Source of the DNA: an uncultured Clostridia bacterium
GTDB lineage: Bacteria; Bacillota; Clostridia; Oscillospirales; Ruminococcaceae
DNA: 5,658 nt
Assembly (NCBI GenBank): GCA_947175045.1
Contig: CAMWLH010000156.1
Coordinates: forward strand, 1 to 5,658
Reading direction: 5' to 3'
Shown here: positions 1 through 5,575 of the stretch, piece after piece
Position numbering within the stretch: the first letter of the stretch is position 1
Layout: every line of letters begins with the position of its first letter
Translations under genes and position numbers: made by a program
Notes under the pieces: generated by a model
The model's input: only the letters and a program-made list of their open reading frames with translations
Databases searched by the model: none
What the model was told of the DNA's origin: nothing

Positions 1-204
1 CCTTACGCACACCGCGACCGCCCACACCGTATACACCGCCAGGACTGCTCCGAGAGCTGAGCAGAGCCATATATGATACCCGCCGACCTTGGGCTTATAA
101 TTGACCACATAAGCCGAAAAAACGCCGTTAAGAAGCAACAGCAACGAGCACACAAGAGATATCAGACCGTGTTTTGACGCCCTTTTCTCCTCCCTATTTC
201 CCAT
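1..204 (-). CDS. Small membrane protein, N-terminal part (cut by window edge)
   Basis: This is an open frame of 68 codons running off the left edge; only the N-terminus is visible. It starts at ATG (202-204) behind a strong GGAGGTG ribosome binding site (209-215), which makes the start secure. The visible protein has a short charged N-terminus (MGNREEKRASKHG), a hydrophobic segment at about residues 14-34 with a run of leucines, a short loop with YKPKVGGYH, and a second hydrophobic segment at about residues 46-67. That gives two probable membrane helices. No family is recognised. It follows the 226-753 gene by 21 bases and is probably co-transcribed with it. The function is unknown; the polysaccharide-type neighbourhood is the only hint of an envelope role, and that is inference. 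Confidence 0.72.
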   Translation of the reverse strand, partial: MGNREEKRASKHGLISLVCSLLLLLNGVFSAYVVNYKPKVGGYHIWLCSALGAVLAVYTVWAVAVCVR

Positions 205-225
205 AATTCACCTCCATTGCAGCTG

Positions 226-753
226 TTAAGTATTGTTCTCCAGCCCGAAAAGCCCGCGCATTTCCTCCATAAACGGCTCGCCGTAAAGCTTGGGGTAATA
301 CCCGAAAACCAGCGCGTAGAACTGCCCGTCGGAAAGCGCCTCAAACTCTCCGAAAAGAAAGCCAGGGTAGCTTTTCATCGCGTCGCACATTGAGCGCGCC
401 TTTGCACCCTCTCCCGAAACAAGCTCGGCGCATATCCTGTCGTTGCCGTAAATTATTGCGGGGACGTGCTTCGCCGCCTTTTCAAAATCGTAATCCAGCA
501 CAGGATAAGCCGCCGAGAAATACCGCTTTACCAAAGGATAAAACTGCTTGTTCTTTGACTTTATTTCTCTTTTAAGCGTTCCCATCAGCCTGCCGAGGGG
601 CTTTTCCGTATTATTGCAGTGGGACAGCGCCGCCGACAGACTGTCTAAAAGCGCCAGCTCGTTAAGCGGCAGCTCTCCTTTAAGCAGCTCGGAGTAGGCA
701 GTTTTGGATATGAGCAAAACGCGCCCAAGCGCGTTTTTTTCAGACATTGACAC
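226..753 (-). CDS. Hypothetical protein, about 175 residues, mostly helical, family not recognised
   Basis: I do not recognise this family. The chosen start is GTG at 751-753, because GGGGTGA (759-765) lies 5 bases upstream of it; this gives 175 residues beginning MSMSEKNALG. ATG at 745-747 is an alternative two codons later. The open frame extends to a TTG at 808-810, which would add 19 residues including a hydrophobic stretch (FIPFVLILSGVIIVS) that could act as a membrane anchor. That TTG lacks a good ribosome binding site and falls at the start point expected for the extended -10 element at 816-824, so I disfavour it. The shorter protein looks soluble and helix-rich, with lysine-rich (about 61-76) and aromatic (YYPKLYGEPF, 152-161) stretches and no visible catalytic motif. 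It lies between the flippase-like gene and a small membrane protein, all on one strand. Confidence 0.68.
   Translation of the reverse strand: MSMSEKNALGRVLLISKTAYSELLKGELPLNELALLDSLSAALSHCNNTEKPLGRLMGTLKREIKSKNKQFYPLVKRYFSAAYPVLDYDFEKAAKHVPAIIYGNDRICAELVSGEGAKARSMCDAMKSYPGFLFGEFEALSDGQFYALVFGYYPKLYGEPFMEEMRGLFGLENNT
716..740 (+). terminator. Terminator-shaped hairpin with T-tract, antisense to the start of the 226-753 gene
   Basis: A perfect 9-base-pair stem (AAAACGCGC / GCGCGTTTT) with a CCAA loop is followed on the plus strand by a run of seven T (734-740). This is the shape of an intrinsic terminator for plus-strand transcription, but no plus-strand gene precedes it. On the minus strand it lies within codons 5 to 13 of the 226-753 gene and is followed by only four U, so termination of the sense transcript would be weak. 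It could limit antisense transcription, attenuate the gene, or be a chance product of GCG/CGC codons. The structure is seen directly; the role is inference. Confidence 0.3.
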
Positions 754-758
754 AATAA

Positions 759-765
759 TCACCCC
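759..765 (-). promoter_or_regulatory. Ribosome binding site that decides the start of the 226-753 gene
   Basis: GGGGTGA on the minus strand matches the GGAGGTGA consensus at all but one base and stands 5 bases before GTG (751-753). The neighbouring 68-residue gene uses GGAGGTGA at similar spacing. No comparable site precedes the TTG at 808-810. Confidence 0.45.
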
Positions 766-815
766 GCTTAAAATCAACACAAAAGGTATAAATCCCTCAC
801 TTAATTTCAATTTGT

Positions 816-824
816 ATTATATCA
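816..824 (-). promoter_or_regulatory. Possible extended -10 promoter at the end of the flippase gene
   Basis: The minus strand reads TGATATAAT, a perfect extended -10 (TGnTATAAT). Its TGA is also the stop codon of the flippase-like gene. There is no good -35 at 17 bases, which extended -10 promoters can do without. The expected start of transcription is near 809, giving the 226-753 gene a leader of about 55 bases. Promoter function is inferred from the motif alone. Confidence 0.35.
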
Positions 825-1766
825 GGAACTTGGCTTCCTGCCGCTCAATCGGCGTATTCTTGAATATACAAACGCCATAGCAACCAGCAGAAGCTCGGGG
901 ATAGTCTGCCACAATCTGGAAACCACCGATATAACCATAGCGTCGCTCTGCGGCATTATGAGCATAAGACCCGCCACGATTATGCCCTCTCTTACGCCCA
1001 GCCCCGAAGGAGCGAATATTGCCAGAATACCCATGATAGCCGAAACGCCCCATATCCCCGCGCAGTACAGCAGCTGCGACCACTCCGCGGCGGGATATAT
1101 GGATTTTGTCAGAATAAAAAATCCGAAGCCCACGATAAGCCAGTTGCCGATAAACAGAAGCACTACCTTTAACATCTGAGAATATTTCATGGGTATTTCA
1201 AGATTTTTCTTGAAAATTTTCCCGATAAGCCGCAGTACAAAATTGATTATTTTTGGGTGAATACACACGAAAAACGCGGCTATAAGCAGCAGCGTGAGCC
1301 ACTTGTAGTTTTCCAGCAGCTCATTAGGGAAAAAGAACAGCGAAACGATAAACAGCATTGCCGCTCCCAGCAGCGTGCAGACGTTCTCGATAAAAAAGCA
1401 GACCGTTACCTTGGAAAGCGGCGCTTCCTCCTCTTTATAATAGGTAAGCCTTGCGGCAAGCATGAATACCTTTCCCGGGATATATTTGCCGAGTATGGAG
1501 TAAAGATAGCTTGTGACCGCCTTTTCGTATCTTATGGAACAGCCGTTTATTTTGGTGATGTAGTGCCACAGCGACGCAAGGGTTATCTTGTAGACGAAAT
1601 AAAACAGCATTGACACGATGAAAATCCCTATATTAACGCTCATTATTTTTTCGGAGAACTCATCCCAGTTTTTCCAGAAATACCACGCCAGAAAAACGAC
1701 GACCAGAACCCCGAAAATTATTTTCAGGGCTTTAAGCAGTTTGTCCTTGTTTATTTTGATCTTCAT
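822..1766 (-). CDS. Flippase-like membrane protein, LPG-synthase transmembrane domain (UPF0104) family
   Basis: This 314-residue integral membrane protein has about seven or eight hydrophobic helices (roughly 13-31, 45-66, 121-146, 155-170, 199-219, 233-255, 261-272 and 276-302). It shows the family's conserved blocks: GKYIPGKV (93-100), APSGLGVREG (252-261) and SRLW (283-286). These mark the domain that forms the flippase half of MprF and that also stands alone in bacteria and archaea near glycan and lipid-modification genes (COG0392 type). The length fits a stand-alone, full copy; the catalytic LPG synthase domain of MprF is absent. It probably moves or handles a lipid or lipid-linked sugar in the cytoplasmic membrane, but the substrate cannot be read from the sequence. 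Start is ATG (1764-1766) after AGAGGG. Its leader is homologous to that of the pyruvyltransferase fusion gene. Confidence 0.9.
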   Translation of the reverse strand: MKIKINKDKLLKALKIIFGVLVVVFLAWYFWKNWDEFSEKIMSVNIGIFIVSMLFYFVYKITLASLWHYITKINGCSIRYEKAVTSYLYSILGKYIPGKVFMLAARLTYYKEEEAPLSKVTVCFFIENVCTLLGAAMLFIVSLFFFPNELLENYKWLTLLLIAAFFVCIHPKIINFVLRLIGKIFKKNLEIPMKYSQMLKVVLLFIGNWLIVGFGFFILTKSIYPAAEWSQLLYCAGIWGVSAIMGILAIFAPSGLGVREGIIVAGLMLIMPQSDAMVISVVSRLWQTIPELLLVAMAFVYSRIRRLSGRKPSS

Positions 1767-1769
1767 CTT

Positions 1770-1780
1770 TCCCTCTTATT
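1770..1780 (-). promoter_or_regulatory. Repeated RBS segment of the flippase leader
   Basis: On the minus strand AATAAGAGGGA contains the ribosome binding site of the flippase-like gene, with 3 bases between this block and ATG. The same 11 bases with the same 3-base spacing precede the gene starting at 5555, and both genes then begin ATGAAG. The match supports common descent of the two leaders rather than two independent ribosome binding sites. Confidence 0.6.
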
Positions 1781-1787
1781 TCGATTT

Positions 1788-1902
1788 GAATTTTTCCGCA
1801 CCGCATATTCCAACGCTTTGCGTTGGAATATGCTATCTCGCCGCAAAAGCTCCGTTCCGCTTATGCTACACTGCGCTTTCGCAGCGGCTTGCGGAAAAAT
1901 TC
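1788..1902. repeat. Interspersed repeat element, copy A, with 13-bp terminal inverted repeats and internal hairpin
   Basis: This 115-base non-coding element is bounded by perfect 13-base inverted repeats, GAATTTTTCCGCA (1788-1800) and its complement (1890-1902). Inside is a perfect 14-base-pair hairpin (1803-1816 with 1820-1833, loop TTT) and a second small hairpin (CTGCG 1871-1875 with CGCAG 1880-1884, loop CTTT). It shares CGCACCGC (1797-1804), a hairpin, GCTA and AAAAGCTCCG (1845-1854), in that order, with the copy at the right edge of the window. Neither side of the large hairpin has a T-tract, so it is not an ordinary terminator. The layout resembles a MITE or REP-type element. It fills most of the gap between the GNAT and the flippase gene and would be part of the flippase mRNA leader. 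Confidence 0.65.
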
Positions 1903-1929
1903 CTGCGTGGGCGTTACGTTGCTTTCGTC

Positions 1930-2403
1930 TTACAGTCGAATCAGCATTATATATTCCTCTTCGTTTTCGTCAATTATCTCAAATCCCGCTTTTAAGTACA
2001 GCTTCAGAGCGTAGTTTGCTTTTTGCACCGCCAGAGATGCTCTCTTATATCCGTTCTCCTTAAGCACATCAAGCATTGCGCTCATCAAAGCCGTTCCTAT
2101 ACCGATACCGCGGTACTCCTTATATAAAGATATCGCGAAAGAGGGCGTATCGTCGTCAATGTGACCGTAATCGTTCATTACGCGCACCCAGACCGCTCCG
2201 ACGACCTTTCCCTCCGCCTCGGCAACAAGCGCTGTGTCATGGGGCTGTTCGCCAAAGCCTTTAACGTAGACCGAAAGCTCGGGGGAATTTATTATAGATT
2301 TTGGAGGAGGGGTAACTCCATCGGGAATAAATATCGCTTCGTACAAGAAATCATTCAACAAAGGGTATTCCGATTTGTAAATTTGTCTTATAGTATAATT
2401 CAT
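1930..2403 (-). CDS. GNAT family N-acetyltransferase (single domain)
   Basis: This 157-residue protein is a complete GNAT domain, an acyltransferase fold that uses acetyl-CoA to acetylate an amine. The acetyl-CoA pyrophosphate-binding loop is EYRGIGIGTALM (matching R-x-x-G-x-G), about residues 96-107. It is preceded by a beta strand with SFAISLY and followed by the motif-B region NYALKLYLKAGFE (about 130-142). I recognise the type as a stand-alone GNAT common in Firmicutes, beginning MNYTIRQI and ending EEYIM; the substrate is unknown. I chose ATG at 2401-2403 because GGAGGG sits 4 bases before it. The frame also has ATG codons at 2413-2418, five residues longer, but the second of them overlaps that ribosome binding site. 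It lies 19 bases after the preceding gene and ends just before repeat copy A. Confidence 0.9.
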   Translation of the reverse strand: MNYTIRQIYKSEYPLLNDFLYEAIFIPDGVTPPPKSIINSPELSVYVKGFGEQPHDTALVAEAEGKVVGAVWVRVMNDYGHIDDDTPSFAISLYKEYRGIGIGTALMSAMLDVLKENGYKRASLAVQKANYALKLYLKAGFEIIDENEEEYIMLIRL

Positions 2404-2407
2404 TTTA

Positions 2408-2413
2408 CCCTCC
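2408..2413 (-). promoter_or_regulatory. Ribosome binding site that decides the GNAT start
   Basis: GGAGGG on the minus strand lies 4 bases upstream of ATG 2401-2403. It favours that codon over the two in-frame ATG codons at 2413-2418, whose nearest purine-rich stretch (GTGGAG in the end of the preceding gene) is too far upstream. Confidence 0.55.
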
Positions 2414-2422
2414 ATCATGGTT

Positions 2423-3199
2423 TCAGTGTAACTCCACGACCCTTAGGCAGCCTCCATCGGTAAAGCCGAGGTTTTCAAGCGTTTTAGCCCGCTCTTCCTC
2501 CGCCGCCGCGTAAAAGCGGCTTACACCGCGAAAATCTTGTATCTTGCGCAGCTTGTTCAAAAGCTGCCGCGCGTATCCCTTATGCCGCTCTTCGGGTATC
2601 ACCCAAAGCTCCGATAAACGGTATATCTCACCTTCATCGGTTTTTTCAACATTTCCGAGCACCGCTCCGACGGGAAAATTACCCCTCCAGACCGCAAGAC
2701 CGTAAAATCCCGGGGTGCGGTACAGATCTCCGAAGCGCAACAAAACCGCGGTTCTGTCCCGCTTGAAAACGCGGCAGAATGAATCCGCCAGCGCCGCGAG
2801 GTCGCAGTACAATACATGGTCGATGGTATCGCGGCGCTCGTATTTCGTGGAAGACGGTTCGATTTTTTCCAACGGCTCGAAACCGCCGCTTATCAGACAT
2901 TCGTCCAGAATATCCCAGAATTTCTCGAATGCGGAGCGCTCATCAAGCTCATGCTTAAGAATAATATTGCGCCAGCCCATCACCGAGGAGCTTTCGCCGT
3001 AATATTTCGCGGTAAAATCATGAAATTCACGAGGTATTATGCAGACCTTGTCACCATCACCGTAAATAAGGGGAAAGGCTTGCATTCCATAAACAAACAG
3101 CTGCAGCTCCGTTATCATTCCGTCGTGACCCGTATACATACCGGGGCGCGCTTTGAAGCAACTTAAAAACTTCCTCACCTCGGGCGTGATATCCTCCAT
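2423..3199 (-). CDS. Two-domain protein: RPGMY-type N-terminal domain fused to a GNAT acetyltransferase
   Basis: This is a 258-residue protein with two parts. The C-terminal part (about 150-258) is a GNAT domain: a beta strand ELWVIP (197-202), then the acetyl-CoA loop RHKGYARQLL (205-214, matching R-x-x-G-x-A), then FYAAAEEERAKTLENLGF (229-246), the usual last strand and helix. The N-terminal part (about 1-115) has RPGMYTG (18-24), an F/Y-rich middle and GWRNII (75-80) followed by AFEKFWDILDE (90-100). This is the pattern of an uncharacterised bacterial family whose members start with RPGMY-(L/I)-G and are often stand-alone. The fusion may join a binding domain to an acetyltransferase; function is unknown. 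The start is ATG 3197-3199 with GGAGG 6 bases upstream; the frame opens five codons earlier at a TTG with no support. It follows the fusion enzyme by 22 bases. Confidence 0.82.
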   Translation of the reverse strand: MEDITPEVRKFLSCFKARPGMYTGHDGMITELQLFVYGMQAFPLIYGDGDKVCIIPREFHDFTAKYYGESSSVMGWRNIILKHELDERSAFEKFWDILDECLISGGFEPLEKIEPSSTKYERRDTIDHVLYCDLAALADSFCRVFKRDRTAVLLRFGDLYRTPGFYGLAVWRGNFPVGAVLGNVEKTDEGEIYRLSELWVIPEERHKGYARQLLNKLRKIQDFRGVSRFYAAAEEERAKTLENLGFTDGGCLRVVELH

Positions 3200-3205
3200 A
3201 TAATA

Positions 3206-3210
3206 CCTCC
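3206..3210 (-). promoter_or_regulatory. Ribosome binding site that decides the start of the RPGMY-GNAT gene
   Basis: GGAGG on the minus strand is followed by the 6-base spacer TATTAT and then ATG (3197-3199). It lies inside the five-codon extension that a TTG start at 3212-3214 would need, so the ATG is the likely start. Confidence 0.6.
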
Positions 3211-3221
3211 GCAATTATCCG

Positions 3222-5555
3222 TCAGAAACTCAGCAGCACCCTGATAAAGCACATATAATAATACACCAGCCATGTCGGCAGCTTTTCCACCTTTTCGGGG
3301 TGCTCCGCGCTGTACCGCATATTCCTTGCCGCCAGCTTGTAGGCGAGCTTGTGGTTCCATTTGCATACGCTGTCTATATCCACGTTCAGCACCTTGCCCT
3401 CATCGGCAAAGGCTCTCCACTTGGCTTTCGCGCAGTTCCACTTGAAGACAAGCGCACGCTTCTGGCTGCGCAGGATATGCTCGTCGTCTATCCTGTCGTC
3501 TACGATAACACCAGCCTTTACCGCGGAGCGGTACATTCTCAGCGCATTTTCCGTGCGTATAATGCAGCTTGTGTGCTTGATGGGATTTTTCTTCATTTCC
3601 TTAAGCCATATATCACCGAAGCTGATATCCGCTTCATACCCGAACTGATCCTGGCACACCATGCAGCTGCCTCGGCTGAAAAAGTAGGCGTTCTTATATG
3701 CGCAGATGGTTTTGGAATAGGACAGAGTTTTCTCGCTGCCGTCCTCATACTGCACCGTTGAAAGTCCACGCCAGTGACCGCGGCGGTAATAGATACGCTT
3801 TGCTCCCTCGAGCGATATGCCCGCCTTGTGAAGAGGAACCAGCGTCGCGTTTTCGTGGTGACTTCCGCTGCAATACAAGCCCAGCTTTAGCACCACCTTT
3901 TTTTGCAGCTCGGGGCGGTTTTCCAGCATCTTCGCAAAAGCCCTCATCTGACATGGGACAAGCACCACGGCAAGCCTGCCCTTGAACTTCTCCAGCATAT
4001 CGACGTGCTTCATAAGCGGCATATGCATATATACCGACGAGGAGCACTCCCGAAGCTGCTCGGGGGTGGTGGCGATAAAAGTCTTATAGCCGAGCTTTCC
4101 GTCCTTTATCTCGCTGCGGGTGACCCACGCGCCGTCTATACGCTTGGTTTTCAGCAGATGGCACAGAAGCGCGGTTATCATACCGCCCGACGCGGCGTTC
4201 GCGCGTATTTTCTCGTCGGCGGCATAACCCATGCGGCAGCAGATATGCTCTCCGATATATTTTTCGGGATCGTTGAAATCCAGCAGCTTCACCTTGTCCG
4301 GCACATACAGCAGCACGTCGATATAATCCGCGATAAGCCGTATATTTTCAAGGGAGCTCTCTTTTACTCTCGGTAGATTTTCGGCTATTTTAGCCTTTAC
4401 GTCTTCGCTTTGTTCCATAAGCCCGAGGAATCTCTCCCACAGGGTATCGCAGTTAAGCTCGGAGAAATCCATAGCGTACTCCCCCAGCTCAAACATATCG
4501 AGAACCTCTTTATACTTATGCGACCAGCCCAGCAACAGTGTCGGAACTCCCTTTTCCAAAGCGCCTATCATAGCGTGGAATCTCGAAGCCACCAGCGCCT
4601 CGCACCGTGCAAGCAGCTCGCGTATCTCCTCGGGAGCCATCTCGCGCGGATACCACCGCACCTTTGACCTGTCCTTTACGCTCTCGTAGACCTCCGTGCA
4701 GATCATCAGGTCGTTGTTGCGCGGCTTGTCGCTGCCCTCGCGTGCGGCGTTGGCGATTATCAGCACATTGTAGTCCTTAGCGTTAAGGCGGTTTATGAAA
4801 TCCGTCATGATCCCCTTGTAGTCAATACCCAGCTTGCGGCACTTTTTCTGCACCACGCTCGATATCGAAACGGCAATAACCGGCTTCTTGTAAAAATTCG
4901 TCTTGGAGCACAGGCGCTTCACCTGTGCCGCCCAGTATTCGCTGTCGGGCATGGTGAACGCTCCGTCGGCGCACAGCTTCACGTTTTTTGTCACGCCGAT
5001 CTCTTTCAAATTTTCAAGAGTGATCTCTCCCCTTGCGCATATCAGCTTCATCTTGGGGAGTATCCACTTCGCCAGAAATCTGTTCCACGAGCTATTGAAA
5101 GACCCCATCGCCTGCGAATACTTCACCACGGGAACTCCGCACAGCATAGGCACCGCCGCGCACACGAACGCATAGGTATTCATCACAAATCCCCTGCTGT
5201 CCACGAAGGATATTCCCGCCTCGTCTATAACGATATCACACTGCGAATACGCCTTGATGATCTTGTCCTTTTTCAGCAGCTTCCGCAAAAACGGCAGCCC
5301 CTTATACAGTATCGCCAACGGAAAGGTGAGAAACAGCAGCCGCTCGGGCTTGGCGTTTACCACCTTTATATCATATCTCTCCGGCATTTCCGCTATCAGC
5401 TTCCTATCCGCCTTTGGATAAGTCGACATCAGATAAAAATTGATACGCTCCCCGTAGCGCTCCTTAAGCTGTTTTATGCTGCTTTGCAGCATTGCCGCAG
5501 CTCCCTTGTTTCCGCTGAAGCTGGCGGCGGTTATTGCGATATTGATAGACTTCAT
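3222..5555 (-). CDS. Polysaccharide pyruvyltransferase / FrhB-like (F420 hydrogenase beta subunit) fusion protein
   Basis: This 777-residue protein has two enzymes in one chain. Residues about 1-415 form a polysaccharide pyruvyltransferase domain (PF04230 type, adding pyruvate from PEP to sugars): GNKGAAAMLQSSI (16-28), SQAMGS (147-152), ARGEITLENLKEIGV (174-188), ADGAF (196-200) and SRFHAMIGALEKGVP (324-338) with downstream K347. Residues about 433-745 match the FrhB family (PF04422/PF04432), flavin and iron-sulfur oxidoreductases: ASGGMITALL (455-464), VPCQMRAF (533-540), GLYCSG (559-564) and CMVC (631-634) followed by DISFGDIW (643-650). Cysteines 535, 562, 631 and 634 are likely cluster ligands. 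The extra N-terminal ferredoxin module (CxxCxxC) of many relatives is not seen. Separate genes of these two families commonly neighbour each other in bacterial polysaccharide loci. No signal peptide, so likely cytoplasmic. Start ATG 5553-5555 behind AGAGGG. Confidence 0.9.
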   Translation of the reverse strand: MKSINIAITAASFSGNKGAAAMLQSSIKQLKERYGERINFYLMSTYPKADRKLIAEMPERYDIKVVNAKPERLLFLTFPLAILYKGLPFLRKLLKKDKIIKAYSQCDIVIDEAGISFVDSRGFVMNTYAFVCAAVPMLCGVPVVKYSQAMGSFNSSWNRFLAKWILPKMKLICARGEITLENLKEIGVTKNVKLCADGAFTMPDSEYWAAQVKRLCSKTNFYKKPVIAVSISSVVQKKCRKLGIDYKGIMTDFINRLNAKDYNVLIIANAAREGSDKPRNNDLMICTEVYESVKDRSKVRWYPREMAPEEIRELLARCEALVASRFHAMIGALEKGVPTLLLGWSHKYKEVLDMFELGEYAMDFSELNCDTLWERFLGLMEQSEDVKAKIAENLPRVKESSLENIRLIADYIDVLLYVPDKVKLLDFNDPEKYIGEHICCRMGYAADEKIRANAASGGMITALLCHLLKTKRIDGAWVTRSEIKDGKLGYKTFIATTPEQLRECSSSVYMHMPLMKHVDMLEKFKGRLAVVLVPCQMRAFAKMLENRPELQKKVVLKLGLYCSGSHHENATLVPLHKAGISLEGAKRIYYRRGHWRGLSTVQYEDGSEKTLSYSKTICAYKNAYFFSRGSCMVCQDQFGYEADISFGDIWLKEMKKNPIKHTSCIIRTENALRMYRSAVKAGVIVDDRIDDEHILRSQKRALVFKWNCAKAKWRAFADEGKVLNVDIDSVCKWNHKLAYKLAARNMRYSAEHPEKVEKLPTWLVYYYMCFIRVLLSF

Positions 5556-5558
5556 GGA

Positions 5559-5569
5559 TCCCTCTTATT
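5559..5569 (-). promoter_or_regulatory. Repeated RBS segment of the fusion-gene leader
   Basis: On the minus strand AATAAGAGGGA carries the ribosome binding site of the pyruvyltransferase/FrhB gene, with a 3-base gap to ATG. It is identical in sequence and spacing to 1770-1780 in front of the flippase-like gene. Confidence 0.6.
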
Positions 5570-5575
5570 ATAAAA

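Noticed and set aside
822..1083. Second minus-strand frame of 88 codons within the flippase gene
   Set aside because: It overlaps the conserved C-terminal motifs of the flippase frame and has no supported start.
1803..1833. Large hairpin of repeat copy A as an intrinsic terminator for the GNAT gene
   Set aside because: Neither strand has a T-tract after the stem: the minus strand continues GGTGCGGAAAAATTC and the plus strand TATCTCG.
1788..1902. CRISPR array or riboswitch
   Set aside because: There are only two distant, diverged copies with no regular spacers, and no known riboswitch core was recognised. The variable stem and terminal inverted repeats fit an interspersed repeat better.
1818..2063. 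Overlapping plus-strand open frames starting in repeat copy A
   Set aside because: Three frames are open at once across the repeat and the antisense of the GNAT gene, none with a ribosome binding site. Structured GC-rich repeats often give such spurious proteins.
2394..2399. TATAAT-like sequence on the plus strand inside the GNAT gene
   Set aside because: No plus-strand gene follows and there is no convincing -35.
3300..4376. Several plus-strand open frames of 95-157 codons opposite the pyruvyltransferase/FrhB gene
   Set aside because: They are antisense to a gene with clear domain motifs throughout, have no recognisable protein features, and are expected from its codon composition.
5567..5572. 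TATAAT on the minus strand just before the fusion gene
   Set aside because: It would start transcription at about 5560, inside the ribosome binding site, leaving no usable leader, and the 16-base-upstream hexamer TTGCGC is a poor -35. Likely chance in an A/T-rich stretch.
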